A stretch of 64,000 nt of DNA from Globisporangium splendens (taxonomy: Eukaryota; Oomycota; Peronosporomycetes; Pythiales; Pythiaceae): assembly GCA_006386115.1 (NCBI GenBank), contig VFIW01000112.1, positions 1 to 64,000 of the forward strand, in the 5' to 3' direction. Below are positions 23,195-34,049 of the stretch, piece by piece. Each line of letters opens with the position of its first letter. The first letter of the stretch is position 1. The position numbers were made by a program, and so were the translations under genes. The notes beneath the pieces were generated by a model, which was given only the letters and a program-made list of their open reading frames with translations, was not told the DNA's origin and made no database searches.

Positions 23195-24419
23195 ATGGTC
23201 TGGCGCACACTGACGCAGACTTTGGCTGTGGTGGCGCTCTCGCTCGGCGCCACCGATGGCTTCCACGTGTACGTGCTCAACCGCTGCAACACGGACCTCG
23301 ACCTCGCGCATGTCGTCATCGGGAGTCAGGAGGTCGTCAAGCTTCCTGTCGGCGCCACGGTGGTGCGCGAGGTACCCAATGGTTCAAAATCCCACGTGCT
23401 CAAAGCCGGCATTGGCGCTCAGGCTACTCGTGCGTAGACTTGTTTTCGATACGATTATGGTGCCATCGAGCAGGGGAACTAACTGAAACGCTTCGTGTGT
23501 TGCTTTCGTAGTGGCTGAGCTGTCAGGCGACGGAGGATCGTGGTTCGACATCAGTATCATCCCGACTGGTCCAAAGAGTGGTGTACGTGTCTGGAGTTTG
23601 TCCTTTTTTTCTGCGACCTGCTAGAAGAATGGAACTAACCTATTGTTGTTTTCCTGTCCCACCAACCAGCCTGAGTACTGCGCCAGCCTCCAAGCCTGCA
23701 AGGATCTCACGGGTGGCGTGGGCTTCAACTACCCGATGCAGATCTCGCCTCGAACTCCTGCGCCGAATGGCTGTCAAACTGTCACTTGTCTGGCTGACGG
23801 TTGTCCCGACGCGTACCAGTTCCCAAAGGACGACACCAAGACCCACTTCTGCCCGATTGGCACTGACTTTGACGTCACGTTTTGCCCTGGAGGCACGGGC
23901 GGACTCACCCCAGCGCCAACACCCGCGCCGACTCCAAGCCCGACGTCATCACCGACTCCCAGCCTGACGCCAACTCCAACGCCACAATCGAACGAAGAAC
24001 GTGGTGCTTTGGACTCGCAATCCGGTAGTTCAGCAACTGTTGGCGACGAGGATCCCAACGCCGAGGCAGGTTTCTTGACCAAGGTCGTCGCTGAGAGCGT
24101 CTCCGAAGTCGCGGGCGAAGCGACTCCGGCTCCAGATGCAACCTCGGCATCAGACGCCGTCGCCACAGGCACCAAGGACCCTGCGGTGCAGGAGGTCACG
24201 ACCAGGTCTGAGGCTCAGAGCAGCAATGACACCGGAGTGTACCTACTGTCTATCGCCGGCGGTGTCGCGATGGTCGCTGGCGCTGCGATCTTTGCCGTGC
24301 GCAAGAAAAAGCAGCAGCTCGACGATCTCAACGTCAAGACTCCACGCGACGACCGCGCGACTTCCATGGGTGCTCTCTCCATCCTCGTCACACCCAACCA
24401 CGAGATCACGGTGCTATAG
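23195..24419 (+). CDS. Membrane-anchored thaumatin-like protein 4
   Basis: Exons 23195-23429, 23512-23582 and 23670-24419 (351 residues; introns 82 and 87 bp, same positions as in the other three). Signal peptide (about 1-22, ending LGATDG), ectodomain blocks VLNRCNTDLD, SWFDISIIPTG and CPDAYQFPKDDTKTHFC, the latter nearest of the four to the plant CPDAY consensus. A stalk of PTPAPTPSP type, a membrane span (LLSIAGGVAMVAGAAIFAV), VRKKKQQLDDLN, KTPRDDRA and the terminus TVL. Its tail is close to that of copy 3, while its exon 1 resembles copy 1. It sits 9 kb from copies 1-3, separated by the family A kinase pair, in the same orientation. Confidence 0.82.
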
Positions 24420-24755
24420 TAAAAGGAAACTAAGCGCTGAACGCGGGTGCGTATGTAGGTGTGATGTGTGCGTGAGAGAAGCGTTCGTGTATATGTGATA
24501 GCGATGTCAGAAGGAGGTCAAGGAAGAAATTATGAACCTATTTGGCACGCTCTCCATAATCATTTCTCGCTCGCACGGCTTTTCATTGTGGATCGTTGAC
24601 ACGACCCCGTCGTAGTACCAACCTTGATTTCCTTCAGTCTACAACTCGGGCTAGACGTTTAAGAAGGTCAGCATTCTGGAACGAACAGTGAATAATGAAT
24701 TGCGTCACTCCTTTCGATCAAAACCCAATTATCTTGTCTGCAAGATTCAATGCGG
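24420..24755. other. Intergenic, convergent 3' ends
   Basis: Spacer between thaumatin-like gene 4 and the minus-strand HTH gene. Nothing recognised. Confidence 0.4.
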
Positions 24756-25796
24756 CTAACGTGTTCTCCGTTGGGCTGACGCTGCTTCTCCACGTGCCCG
24801 ACTAAACTTGAGTCCGTGCCGAGCCTTGAACTTTGATCGCCAACCGGACGAGAGCGCGCATCGATTCTCTTCTGGAACGTCGAGTTCATCGTAAGTCTCC
24901 ACTGCCAGATCCACGATTGCATTGTCGCTCAGCGGCACCCTGCACTCTTGGTGGCGCTTCACTTTGGCTGCGAGTGCGTCTTCGAATTCGCTGTTCCCGA
25001 CGCTGCGCCGTCGCTTTTGGTTCATCTGCGCCGACGTGAGACCATCAAATTCGTTCTTGCGCTTCAAGATCTTGCTGATAGTGGTTCGATGCAGCGGTCG
25101 GTCCAGCTTGAACTTTTGAGCTGCCCAAGCACTCAACTGCTCGTTCGTCCACTGCTGCCTTTCTTCTTCTGCTTTGGCCGCGATCTGCTGCCGCTGTCCG
25201 TCGGTGAGTACGATGCGCTCAGCGTTTGGAGGCTTTACCACCTTCTTCCGCCGTCTGTCGATGCGAACGTTGCGCGAAGGTTTTGCGGTCCGTGCGATCT
25301 GCTGCTGCTGCTGACCATCGGTGTGAACGGTATGCGTAGTGTTCAGTGTCTGCACTTGTCTTGCTTTGCCACCAAATCCATGTCGAGCCTTGAACTTTGA
25401 CAGCCACCCGGTCGAGAGTGAGGATCGCTGCTCCTCTGGAATGCGCATCTCGTCGTACGTCTCAACTCCCAGCTGCACGATAATCCTGTCGGTTAGCGGC
25501 ACCCTGTGTTCGCGAAGTCGCTTCACTTTGGCAGCCACCGCATCGTCGAACTCGCTGTTCCCGACGCTGCGCCGTCGCTTTTGGTTCATCTGCGCCGATG
25601 TGAGACCCTCGAACTGGTCCTTGCGCTTCAGAATTTTGCTGATGGTGGTGCGGTGCAGGGGTCGATCGAGCTTGAACGCTTCGGCCGCCCACACGCTCAG
25701 CTGCTCGTTCGTCCATTGCTGCCCTTCTTCTGCTGCCTTCGCGGCGATCTGCTGTCGCTGTCCGTCCGTGAGCACGATGCGTTCGCTGCTCGGCAT
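24756..25796 (-). CDS. Tandemly duplicated CENP-B/Tc5-type helix-turn-helix protein
   Basis: 346 residues from the ATG at 25796 (MPSSERIVLTDGQRQQIAAK); the open frame continues upstream but only with unsupported sequence. Two near-identical modules, about residues 4-141 and 192-329, each hold an N-terminal CENP-B-like HTH (LDRPLHRTTISKILKRK), a NQKRRRSVGN hinge and a second HTH of Tc5/CENP-B type ending in GWxSKFKARHG. The modules are joined by a Gln- and Lys/Arg-rich linker. Family members are DNA-binding parts of pogo/Tc5-class transposases or domesticated centromere and ARS-binding proteins. No DDE endonuclease domain follows here, so the product may bind DNA but cannot transpose by itself. 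The doubled DNA-binding unit is unusual. Nuclear by composition (inference). Confidence 0.75.
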   Translation of the reverse strand: MPSSERIVLTDGQRQQIAAKAAEEGQQWTNEQLSVWAAEAFKLDRPLHRTTISKILKRKDQFEGLTSAQMNQKRRRSVGNSEFDDAVAAKVKRLREHRVPLTDRIIVQLGVETYDEMRIPEEQRSSLSTGWLSKFKARHGFGGKARQVQTLNTTHTVHTDGQQQQQIARTAKPSRNVRIDRRRKKVVKPPNAERIVLTDGQRQQIAAKAEEERQQWTNEQLSAWAAQKFKLDRPLHRTTISKILKRKNEFDGLTSAQMNQKRRRSVGNSEFEDALAAKVKRHQECRVPLSDNAIVDLAVETYDELDVPEENRCALSSGWRSKFKARHGLKFSRARGEAASAQRRTR

Positions 25797-28700
25797 CTCT
25801 CTCACTCTCTCGTATAAAGAAGTGGCTAAAATGGAATATATTCGTTTTTGGTGAAACTCTATAATCCTGTCAGAATTGTTCAAAATGACCCACGCACATA
25901 TTCGCCAAAGTTCTGAGAAACCAAGAGAGAAAGAGAGAGAGAGCGATGTCGAACACTGAGCCTCGCTCTCGACTGGGTGGCTCAAAAGGTTTGAGGGTCG
26001 ACACGGACTCGAGTTATGTCAGGCGAATGGAGAAACAGTGGCTGCCAAGAGAAGGAGAAAGCGTCAAATCCTGCATAGTAGCCAAATGATGAGTAAAAGG
26101 AGTGACACCACGCAAATCATCAACTGTCAGTTCCAGGATGCTGATCTGTTCAAACTTTCGATCCTGGCATTTCGACTGGACTAGGAGTCGTGTCCGAGAT
26201 CCCCAATGAAAAGCTGATCAAGTAAGAAATGGTGCTTTTTATTCAAGCACATCAAAGGCACTTTGTCATCGCTAGGATCCTCAGCTGCGACCCAGCAACC
26301 GAGTCGTCGGACTGTGCCATCTGATCGATCTTGTAAACAAGTAGTCAACGCGAACTTTGGTGTTGTGATCGTCTTCAGTGTGTGCAAAGAGAGAGGGCGA
26401 CTTCAGCAGCCGTCTGCACATGATAGAACGACGTTACGATGTCAGAGGAGAGAGGCAGTTGACTCGATGGATCCTTTTTTACGACTCGAGGTGAGCTTTT
26501 CAAACGTGTTCTCCTGACTTGACAAACTTCAAAATGCGAAGATCTGGACTGGCATCCTTATTTATTCATTGCTGCGCAGTTCTCCTCACCGATAACAGCA
26601 TTTGGTGTTTGAAGCTCATCTGCTGCTTCGTGCCCTTTGGCAAAATGTCCACACGATTCACACTTTTGTGTGGATTCCACTCACACACATGTCTTTCAGA
26701 ACACAACGCATCTCCATTATCAGGAACATCCCTCCTCTTTCTCATCACTTGGTCTCACTGAGAAGCATCGAACTAGTGTGGTGCTTCGATGCCTGCCTGC
26801 TGATCCTCTCACACAGACGTTTCACAGTCACTTGATAAAATGCCAAAACGCCGCCAGCCCATCCACACATCACGCGCAGACTCCTCTCAAAGGTCACACA
26901 TGTGAGACTGCGACTTGACATCATGAGGAGGGATGCGTTCTCTTATCCATCTGACTGAACAAAGACCACCAAATGAAAACGCGATTCCAGTCGCGTCAAG
27001 AGGGACAGGAAAGATCCATTTGCCGCGAAACTCCACATGCCAAATCACCAGACGAATGCCCAGGCTTCTCAGTCTAGACTGCATATGGAATGGACATGGA
27101 TCACACTCGAACGGAATAGAGAGCAGCAAGAGATCTCGGCTGGACGCAACACGAGGCATCCGATGTTGAGTCCTGCTGTACAGTATGCGTTTGTATGGAG
27201 CGAGAAGCGCGGCAGCTTCAAGTCACCTCGGTGAAAATTTGGACAGCTTGAACATGCAATCATGGCTTGCGGATCGGGGAGAGGAGCTCTTCTCTGCGTT
27301 TTGAGTCAGTAACGCGGCCAGCGCCTGTCAGGATAAGCAGCAAACACTGAACCCCAACGTAAACAGGCTCATAAAGCCTTCAAAGTAGAGTGTGATGCAA
27401 ATAGAGAGGGCTTTCAGTGCCAGAAGTAAAGTTTAATATGTGAGTGTTTGTTGGCTCATACTGTGAAACAGCTGGCATGTGTCATAAAGGGGGAGTGTAA
27501 TCGCTGATTGTGCAGCAATGCACTCTCTCCATCTCCCAGCTGCGCATGCAGAGATCACGTCGACATGGGTAACCTTTTGGTTTTATGCACTCTGCCACTT
27601 GCTCTTTCTTATATCGGCAGCATGCAAACCCCAAGTCTAATCTGGGAATCTGGAAAGAAAGAACAACAAAACCATGTGGGTGTCTGAGGCGCGCGCACTC
27701 AGCCTGAGATGACGCTGCAAAAGACATGGCGCTTTTCTTGCAGAACCTCGAAACAGCAGCACTAAAGTATGCTCACAATTTGAAGCCACACTTTGCAGCA
27801 AGCTGCTCACATTCGAGACAAAGAAGAGCCTCAAGACTCGAAACAGCGTCTTTTTCCGATCGCAACAGGTTGAGGATTTGGTGCACCTACACTTTTGCAG
27901 ATTACGACATGCTAAAGAGGTGCTTGGAGTAGTGCCTTTTATGCAGTTTGTCTAAACTATAGCTGAATGGTTTAGCAACTCGGCTAATTCGATCGACACC
28001 TCAAAAGTTGAGTCTCGAGCAGATGGCGACTGAAGAGCTGAGTTCTATAGACATTGTGTGTGTTTGTATTGCAAACAGTGTGCAGTGAGTCTCTGTTTTG
28101 AGCTTCATCCCCCACTGTACCATATCCCAGTGTGTGCATATTCGTTCATTTCCTTTTTGAAAAAGGCACACTATCACAAAAGTGCGCTGTTTTATGCGTA
28201 TTTTGCTGTTTTTGTCTATTGTTCCACTGTGCCGCGTTTCACGTGATAAGTGTGCGCATCTGTGTTGGCTGACGGCTGATCCTTCGCTTTCTGAAATGTG
28301 GGAAGCCAGCTGTTTAGCACTCGATGACATAGAAAAGGCCGAGTGTGCAGATCATTTGTTCCTCCTACAAGAGCAAGGTTTTTCCTTCCACGAGTGTGGT
28401 TTTTGTAACACACGGTGAGATCCGAAGAGATCGTGGGCTTCGAATCGCTCTGGCGGACGTGTTATGCACAGTTGTACCGTAAAAAGAACTGGCAGAGGGA
28501 GAAGCGAGAGGGGAGCTCCAGGTGTGTTGTAAAACGGGGGTTCTAATTCCAGTGCTGGAAACGCTGCAACTGGGTGGGGGTTTGTTTGCTTGTTTGCAGC
28601 ATGTGTTTGTTGTTGTGGCGTGTCTGCGAGCCTTCTCTGCTTGCTGTTTGTGCATGTTGTTGCCGACAAACAAACAAAAACCTTTGTTTGCTCCTCCAAG

Positions 28701-28803
28701 TGTTTTGCGATTTCGCGCTTTCATCTTTGGTGTGCGCGCACTCATTCTTCATCTTTCTCGCTTGGCGCCATCTCTCTAGACGCCTGAAGCAACGGGTCGA
28801 CTC
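25797..28803. other. Three kb without a supported gene
   Basis: Only short frames. Between 25955 and 25985 a stretch resembles, in the opposite orientation, the GGTCGAGAG region near 25405 in the HTH gene. The last 300 bp before the zinc-finger gene are rich in TTTG/TTGTTTG and are likely 5' leader or promoter. Confidence 0.4.
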
Positions 28804-30456
28804 ATGCGCATGCAAATGGCCGACCACCACCACCAGCAGCAGCAGCAACAGCAGCATGCGCTTCTGAGCGACGTCGCTGGCGCCACGAGCCACAAGCTGC
28901 TGCACCACCCGCAGGACGACGACGCGAGCGACCAGGACCAGAGCCACGACTACGCGCCGTCCCATGCGCATCACGCGCTCTCGCATCACCATCTGCTCCA
29001 TCCGCCGCATCACCAGTGGACGCTGCACCATCTCGACGACGAACAGATCCGCATGAAGCACGGCGGACTGCTGCACGACGAGGATCAGTACGAAGACAAC
29101 GACGAGGACGACGGCTACGACAACGAGAACGCGCAGTACGAGCATGCGCCGCAGCGGCACTCGGTGCTCGGCTCTCCGTCTTCGAACGTGTTGAATGTGT
29201 CTGCGTCGGCGAACGGGACGAGTGACGCGACGCGCAAGCCGCGCAAGACCAAGCGCGAGATCTTCATCTGTCCCGAGGTGCACTGCGGCAAGCAGTTCCC
29301 TCGGTCGTTCGCGCTGCGACGGCACATGCGCATCCACACGGGCACCAAGCCGTACTCGTGCGACTACGAGGGCTGTCCGCAAAAGTTCAACACGTCGGGC
29401 AATCTGAGTCGCCACAAGCGCATCCACAGCGGCGAGCGTCCGTACCCGTGCGTGTTTCCGAGCTGCGGCAAGCGCTTCAACACGAGCACGAAGCTCAAGC
29501 GCCACATGCGCATCCACTTCCCTGATGGTCAGAACCTGTTCCAGTGCGTGGAGCCGACGTGCTCGTGGGCGTGCGACAACTACAAGGAGTACGTGCAGCA
29601 TCAGAAGCTCCACAGCAGCGTGGCGCTCGGCGCGCACGGACAGCAACCGCAGGACGAGAACAACGGCAACAAGGTCAACACGACGAAGAAGGCGTCGAGT
29701 GCGAAGGGCAAGACGAGCGCTGGCGCCAAGAAAGCTGCTGGTGCCATTACGGCTTCTCCCACCACGACGACCAGCAGCAGCAGCAGCAGCAATGGCTACG
29801 TGCACCGACCAGAGTACCACAATGCATCGCCTGTCGAGACCCACCATTACGGTGGCGAGAAGGAGTACGAAGATCGTCGACCACTGTTTGGACATTCGTT
29901 TCTGGGTATGGGGATTCCGAAGGAGCCGCAGCAGCACCACGACACCATGGACCATGGCTACGACCACCGCCGCAACAACGTGAAGCATGAGGAATCTCGC
30001 CCGCGTCTGCCGTTCCCGACGCAGTCGTTCCCGTCCGAGTCGTCGTTCCACCACCACCACCACCAGCACAACCCAGCGGTACCGCCGCCTCCAGCGCCGC
30101 ACCGCACCTCTTATTATGAACACTCTAGTAGCTCGTCGTACGGCGTTGGCGGCAGCAGCAGTCACTACGGCGGCGCTGGCTCGTCGTCCTTCTCGTTCGT
30201 GCGCGGTGCTCACGACGGATACGCGAGCCACCAGCACCACCACGCATCTTCGCAGTACGAAGCGCCGCCTCCGTCACACTACTCGAGCCACCCTTCGAGC
30301 CGCCGCGATGAGAACTATGAATCGTCGGCGTCGCGATCGTCGGCGCAGATGTCGGAGGAGGTCAAGTACGCGTACGCCGCGGCGGGCATCACGCCGACGC
30401 CTGAGTTCACGGGCGAGGAGCTGAGCGCCGTGCTGGAGCTCATGAAGGACTCATGA
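28804..30456 (+). CDS. C2H2 zinc-finger transcription factor
   Basis: Single exon, 550 residues. The first ATG is used; in-frame ATGs at codons 3 and 5 are equally possible. A His/Gln-rich and acidic N-terminal region (to about 145) leads to a basic patch (RKPRKTKRE) and four zinc fingers: cysteine 156 to histidine 178, 186 to 208, 216 to 238, and 248 to 270. The first three have the classical CX4CX12HX3H spacing and TGTKPY / SGERPY linkers, similar to the YY1/TFIIIA group; the fourth (CVEPTCSWACDNYKEYVQHQKLH) is atypical. The C-terminal half is Ser/His/Tyr-rich and disordered, with a hydrophobic-acidic end (GEELSAVLELMKDS) that could be a transactivation or interaction helix. Nuclear DNA-binding regulator; targets unknown. 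Strong GC bias at third positions fits a real gene. Confidence 0.9.
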   Translation: MRMQMADHHHQQQQQQQHALLSDVAGATSHKLLHHPQDDDASDQDQSHDYAPSHAHHALSHHHLLHPPHHQWTLHHLDDEQIRMKHGGLLHDEDQYEDNDEDDGYDNENAQYEHAPQRHSVLGSPSSNVLNVSASANGTSDATRKPRKTKREIFICPEVHCGKQFPRSFALRRHMRIHTGTKPYSCDYEGCPQKFNTSGNLSRHKRIHSGERPYPCVFPSCGKRFNTSTKLKRHMRIHFPDGQNLFQCVEPTCSWACDNYKEYVQHQKLHSSVALGAHGQQPQDENNGNKVNTTKKASSAKGKTSAGAKKAAGAITASPTTTTSSSSSSNGYVHRPEYHNASPVETHHYGGEKEYEDRRPLFGHSFLGMGIPKEPQQHHDTMDHGYDHRRNNVKHEESRPRLPFPTQSFPSESSFHHHHHQHNPAVPPPPAPHRTSYYEHSSSSSYGVGGSSSHYGGAGSSSFSFVRGAHDGYASHQHHHASSQYEAPPPSHYSSHPSSRRDENYESSASRSSAQMSEEVKYAYAAAGITPTPEFTGEELSAVLELMKDS

Positions 30457-33230
30457 ACAGTAGTAGGGCGGTCGTATCCTCTCAATTTTCCCACCCCACT
30501 TGTATGTAAGAGAGCGATAGGGTTCTTGTGGATAGTGTTTCTTTCTAAGGTAATGTGTGCGTATGTAAGTAGTAACTTAATGAACAAAGACACCGTCATA
30601 TTGACAGCAGAGCGCGCACATTCCTTCGTCGATGAAGTTTGTGTGACGATCATTGAGTTGGTTCAATGTTGGAGATGCGCTTTGCTGACACAATCGCATC
30701 TTATTTCGCGCCACGTTCGTGAGTCTCCCATGAGCGAACGCGGCATGTGCTGACGCCCGTCTCCATCGCTGTCATGACATGAGCCTTCTGGTGTCCTGCC
30801 ATGACGGCTTGCTTGCGTGCGTGCGTGAGAGCGAGTGTCCGTCCGCCCATCGCGCGCAACATGGCTAACTTCGTCATCGCTGTAGCGAGCGCATCACGCG
30901 CCATTTCGGAGGCATTTGATAAGGGAGACGGGCAGATTGAGGAGGAGAGAGAGACTCGAGATTAGCAACCGCGTTTAACGGAGAGCGAGTCTGTATCGAT
31001 CAAATTATAAAGTGAGAGAATAGAGATCGTGTCTAAGAGAGTCGATGAACTTTTGTGGTCAGCAGATTGTCAACTTGCTTTACTGACCACATTGGTTTGC
31101 TCATCTCGTTGTTGTCTTCTCTCTTCAGCTGATGGAGAGACAGGGGTGTGTGGGGTAAGGGGATGGGAATGAATCGGATCCGACCCTACCCCGTCATGTA
31201 TCCACATCGACTTCTCGTCTGTGATGTTTTGTCTTGTCTGTGTGAGGATTGGAGGAGGTGGATCATACGAAACCGTCAGATCTTCAATGGAGCCAATCAG
31301 GAGCGATGGCTGCTACCTGTATACGAGGACAGTCAGTCTTTCACACTCGCCTACTGTACACGAAGCATCACAACACACAAACGCAGTCACGACTTGCAAG
31401 TCGAGAACCCAATCTTCGTCTTGCAGTCTGCGAATCAAGCTGCCTGTTGTTGCGGCAATGAAAACAAGAGCTTCGTAAGGATATGCCGATGTCCTTCTGA
31501 CTTTGGACGATGCTACTCGAGTGCGATTACTCTTCTTGAATGTCGCCAAAGATCGATTATGCACTCACGGTATCTAGATACGAAATGAGAGCAACCAAAT
31601 ACCTACGAACGTGCGCATTTGCGTGGAGATTTTCTTTCGACCACGCTTGCTTGTTGAGAGTCGTTGGCGTGTTGAAGCAATTGACAATCGCGAAGACACT
31701 AGCGAGCGAGTGCGACAGACTCGACATGTGTGGCTTTTACGTTGTCTTCAGCTTGCATTCGTCAACGAAACGCTTCTCAGCAGGTTGACAAAACCTGGTC
31801 TGCAAATATGAAACGGCTGTCGCCTTGCAACACGCGCAGAAGTAAAGAGCCGTCAGCAGATTCGGCAGCTGCCCATTTTGCTAGTTCTCTCTCTTTCATC
31901 TCGTGGCTCTGCGCTCTCAGATCAGTGTTGCGTCCAGGCTTAAAGCACACACAGTGAAACAGTGTTTTAGCACAAAACCACAGTCTGGTTGGTCTGGGTG
32001 GAAAGCCGAGATGTCGTGCAGGAAAGTCGAGTTGGAACGAACAGCGCCAACCACTTGTGCCTCATTCACGTATATCGTCATGCCTGTCCTCGCTTTCTGT
32101 CGTCTTCTTCGAGTGGCTCTGTGCGGACGCGGTCGACAAAGGTTGACAACGGTACCACCACCTCGACACCAAAGCATCAAGATGCCACTCGCGCTTTTCT
32201 TTACAATTGACATTCTTGTAGCTCCATTGCGGATGGTTTGGATCTCAAGTTTATGTCCATGGCAGATGAGCACCCTGCTTGAGGGTTCCGCATGCCACTG
32301 GTCCGCGAAAACGATCTCATAAACCATTCTCAGCTAGGATACGTCCCACGACGCCTAGAGGCTTGGATGTCGCTGCTGACCCACGCGCTCTCCACAGTGA
32401 CACTTGAGAGAGAACCAGACAGAGCGATCCAAACAGGAGAAGCTCCTCAGCAGCAAGACTAATCCCCAATCCAGCAGGATAGAAAGTATCGCGCCGCTCT
32501 CAGAGCAACAAGACATCAACATCGTGTCGTCTCGATCGCCGTTTACCATCCAAATGTCGATTTCCGCTGCACCAACACTCAGCAGTGTTTACGTGGAGTC
32601 GAATCGCGACTTCGCCTTGTCTGCGTGCTTGTTCAAATCTGCGAGAGCTCTCGCGTGACTGTGCTCTGCACGCGTTTTATTCAAAAGCTACAAAATGCTG
32701 ACGAATACAGTGGCATCATTTGCAGCCTCGTCTGTCGGCATCAAATGCATCAACGCGATAGACGTTGTCGGCTGCAGAGAAGGTGCGTCTCTGATACTCA
32801 CTGCGCACCTTTTTCGCGATTCCCGCACTCTTGACCATGAGGCGACGTGTGGCCCCATCCCCATTTGTTGGTTGCAGAGTTTTGTTGGTTGCTGGGTTTG
32901 CTCACTGTACAGTAAAAGTGACTGCCGACTTGCATACTGTAAGGATGATCACGCAGCGCATCTGCGAAAGTGAGGGTGTGGCAGCGGATTTTTCTTGGTT
33001 GGGTGTGTGCTGTTTGCCAGTTATCCTCTGCATCCCCAGTGCGCGTTTTTCTCACTTGCCAATTCACCCGCGAGCGCGTAGACACACACATACACACAGC
33101 GCAAACAAACGGCAATCAACCGACAGGTGGCGGACGACTCAGCAAGCAAATCCTGTCAAACCGCACCAACAACAGACGACGAGACTCATTTCCGAATTCG
33201 CTTGGACGAACACACTTGAGAATCCCGACC
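30457..33230. other. Long intergenic region upstream of the first HSF gene
   Basis: About 2.8 kb. No frame on either strand combines an ATG start with a recognisable domain. The stretch before 33231 (CACACACATACACACAGC) is probably 5' leader of the HSF gene. Confidence 0.45.
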
Positions 33231-34049
33231 ATGACTAGTGACGAGCTGGCAGTGCCGCACTCCGCGGAGGACCAGACGAAGGAGATCGCGCCGTTCCTGC
33301 GCTCGCTGCGGCGCATGCTCGACCGCGAGAGCGACGCGATCCTGCGGTGGACGGACGACGGCAAGGCGTTCGAGATCCACGACATGGACGTCATGACGTC
33401 GTACATCCTGCCCAAGTACTTCAAGCACGCCAAGTACACGAGCTTCCAGCGGCAGCTCAATTACTTCAACTTCCGCAAGTGGACCAAGTCGCGCGCTACC
33501 GTGTGCACGTTCTCGAACGCGTTCTTCGTGCGCGACGAGCCCGACCTGACGTGGCGCATCACGCGCAAGCGCGGTCTCAGCGACGCCAAGGCTCCGGGAA
33601 GTCCGTCGTCTGGTAACAGCAGCGATAGCGCGAGTCCGCGCTCACCCAAGTGCGCTAAGCTCAGTTCCGCCAAGTGTGTGTCTGACCAGCCGAGAGCGAA
33701 CACGACGACCAGCAAGCCTGCGAGTACCAAGAAGGAGCCATCGCTCAAGCGCAAGGCGACTGCCAACAGCATCAGTACGAGCCAGAAGAAGCAGGCTGTG
33801 AAGGTGACGAAGCCAGTGACCCCTGTCAAGATGGAGGAGTCGACGGGTGTGCAGACTCCGACGGACGTCGAGTCCCTCGAGTGGGTCGACACCCTGTACC
33901 CGTCGCTGGAAGTGCTCGAAGCTGAGTGCAGCAGCAGCGACTTGAGTGGCACGGTGTACGCGCCATGGAGCGTGCAGTACCCTGTGGACCACTGCTTTGG
34001 CGTGTACTTGAGCTCAACCGTGGTCCAGGCTCAATGCATCGCCTTGTAA
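33231..34049 (+). CDS. Heat-shock-factor-type DNA-binding protein 1
   Basis: Single exon; 272 residues from the ATG that directly precedes the conserved domain (longer in-frame upstream sequence looks like leader). The HSF winged-helix domain covers about 19-115: PFLRSLRRML, DAILRWTDDGKAFEIHD, LPKYFKHAKYTSFQRQLNYF and a WRI wing. The FKHxxxxSFxRQLNxxxF recognition helix is intact. A Ser/Lys-rich linker with a KRKAT basic patch (likely nuclear localisation) follows. I see no long heptad trimerisation domain, as in many oomycete HSF-like proteins. Near the C-terminus lies SLEWVDTLYPSLE (WVDTLY at 218-223), shared with the second HSF protein. Role: sequence-specific transcription regulator; whether it answers to heat is unknown. 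Confidence 0.9.
   Translation: MTSDELAVPHSAEDQTKEIAPFLRSLRRMLDRESDAILRWTDDGKAFEIHDMDVMTSYILPKYFKHAKYTSFQRQLNYFNFRKWTKSRATVCTFSNAFFVRDEPDLTWRITRKRGLSDAKAPGSPSSGNSSDSASPRSPKCAKLSSAKCVSDQPRANTTTSKPASTKKEPSLKRKATANSISTSQKKQAVKVTKPVTPVKMEESTGVQTPTDVESLEWVDTLYPSLEVLEAECSSSDLSGTVYAPWSVQYPVDHCFGVYLSSTVVQAQCIAL

Noticed and set aside
22870..23511. Plus-strand frame running through exon 1 of thaumatin-like gene 4 in another phase
   Set aside because: No ATG context or domain; the true phase gives the signal peptide and conserved ectodomain.
28543..30243. 566-codon open frame antisense to the zinc-finger gene
   Set aside because: It mirrors the GC-rich third positions of the sense gene; the plus strand holds four intact C2H2 fingers, the minus reading is low-complexity Val/Arg/Leu without a domain.
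33052..33230. N-terminal extension of HSF protein 1
   Set aside because: In-frame but reads as low-complexity leader sequence, and the ATG at 33231 lies at normal distance from the HSF domain.
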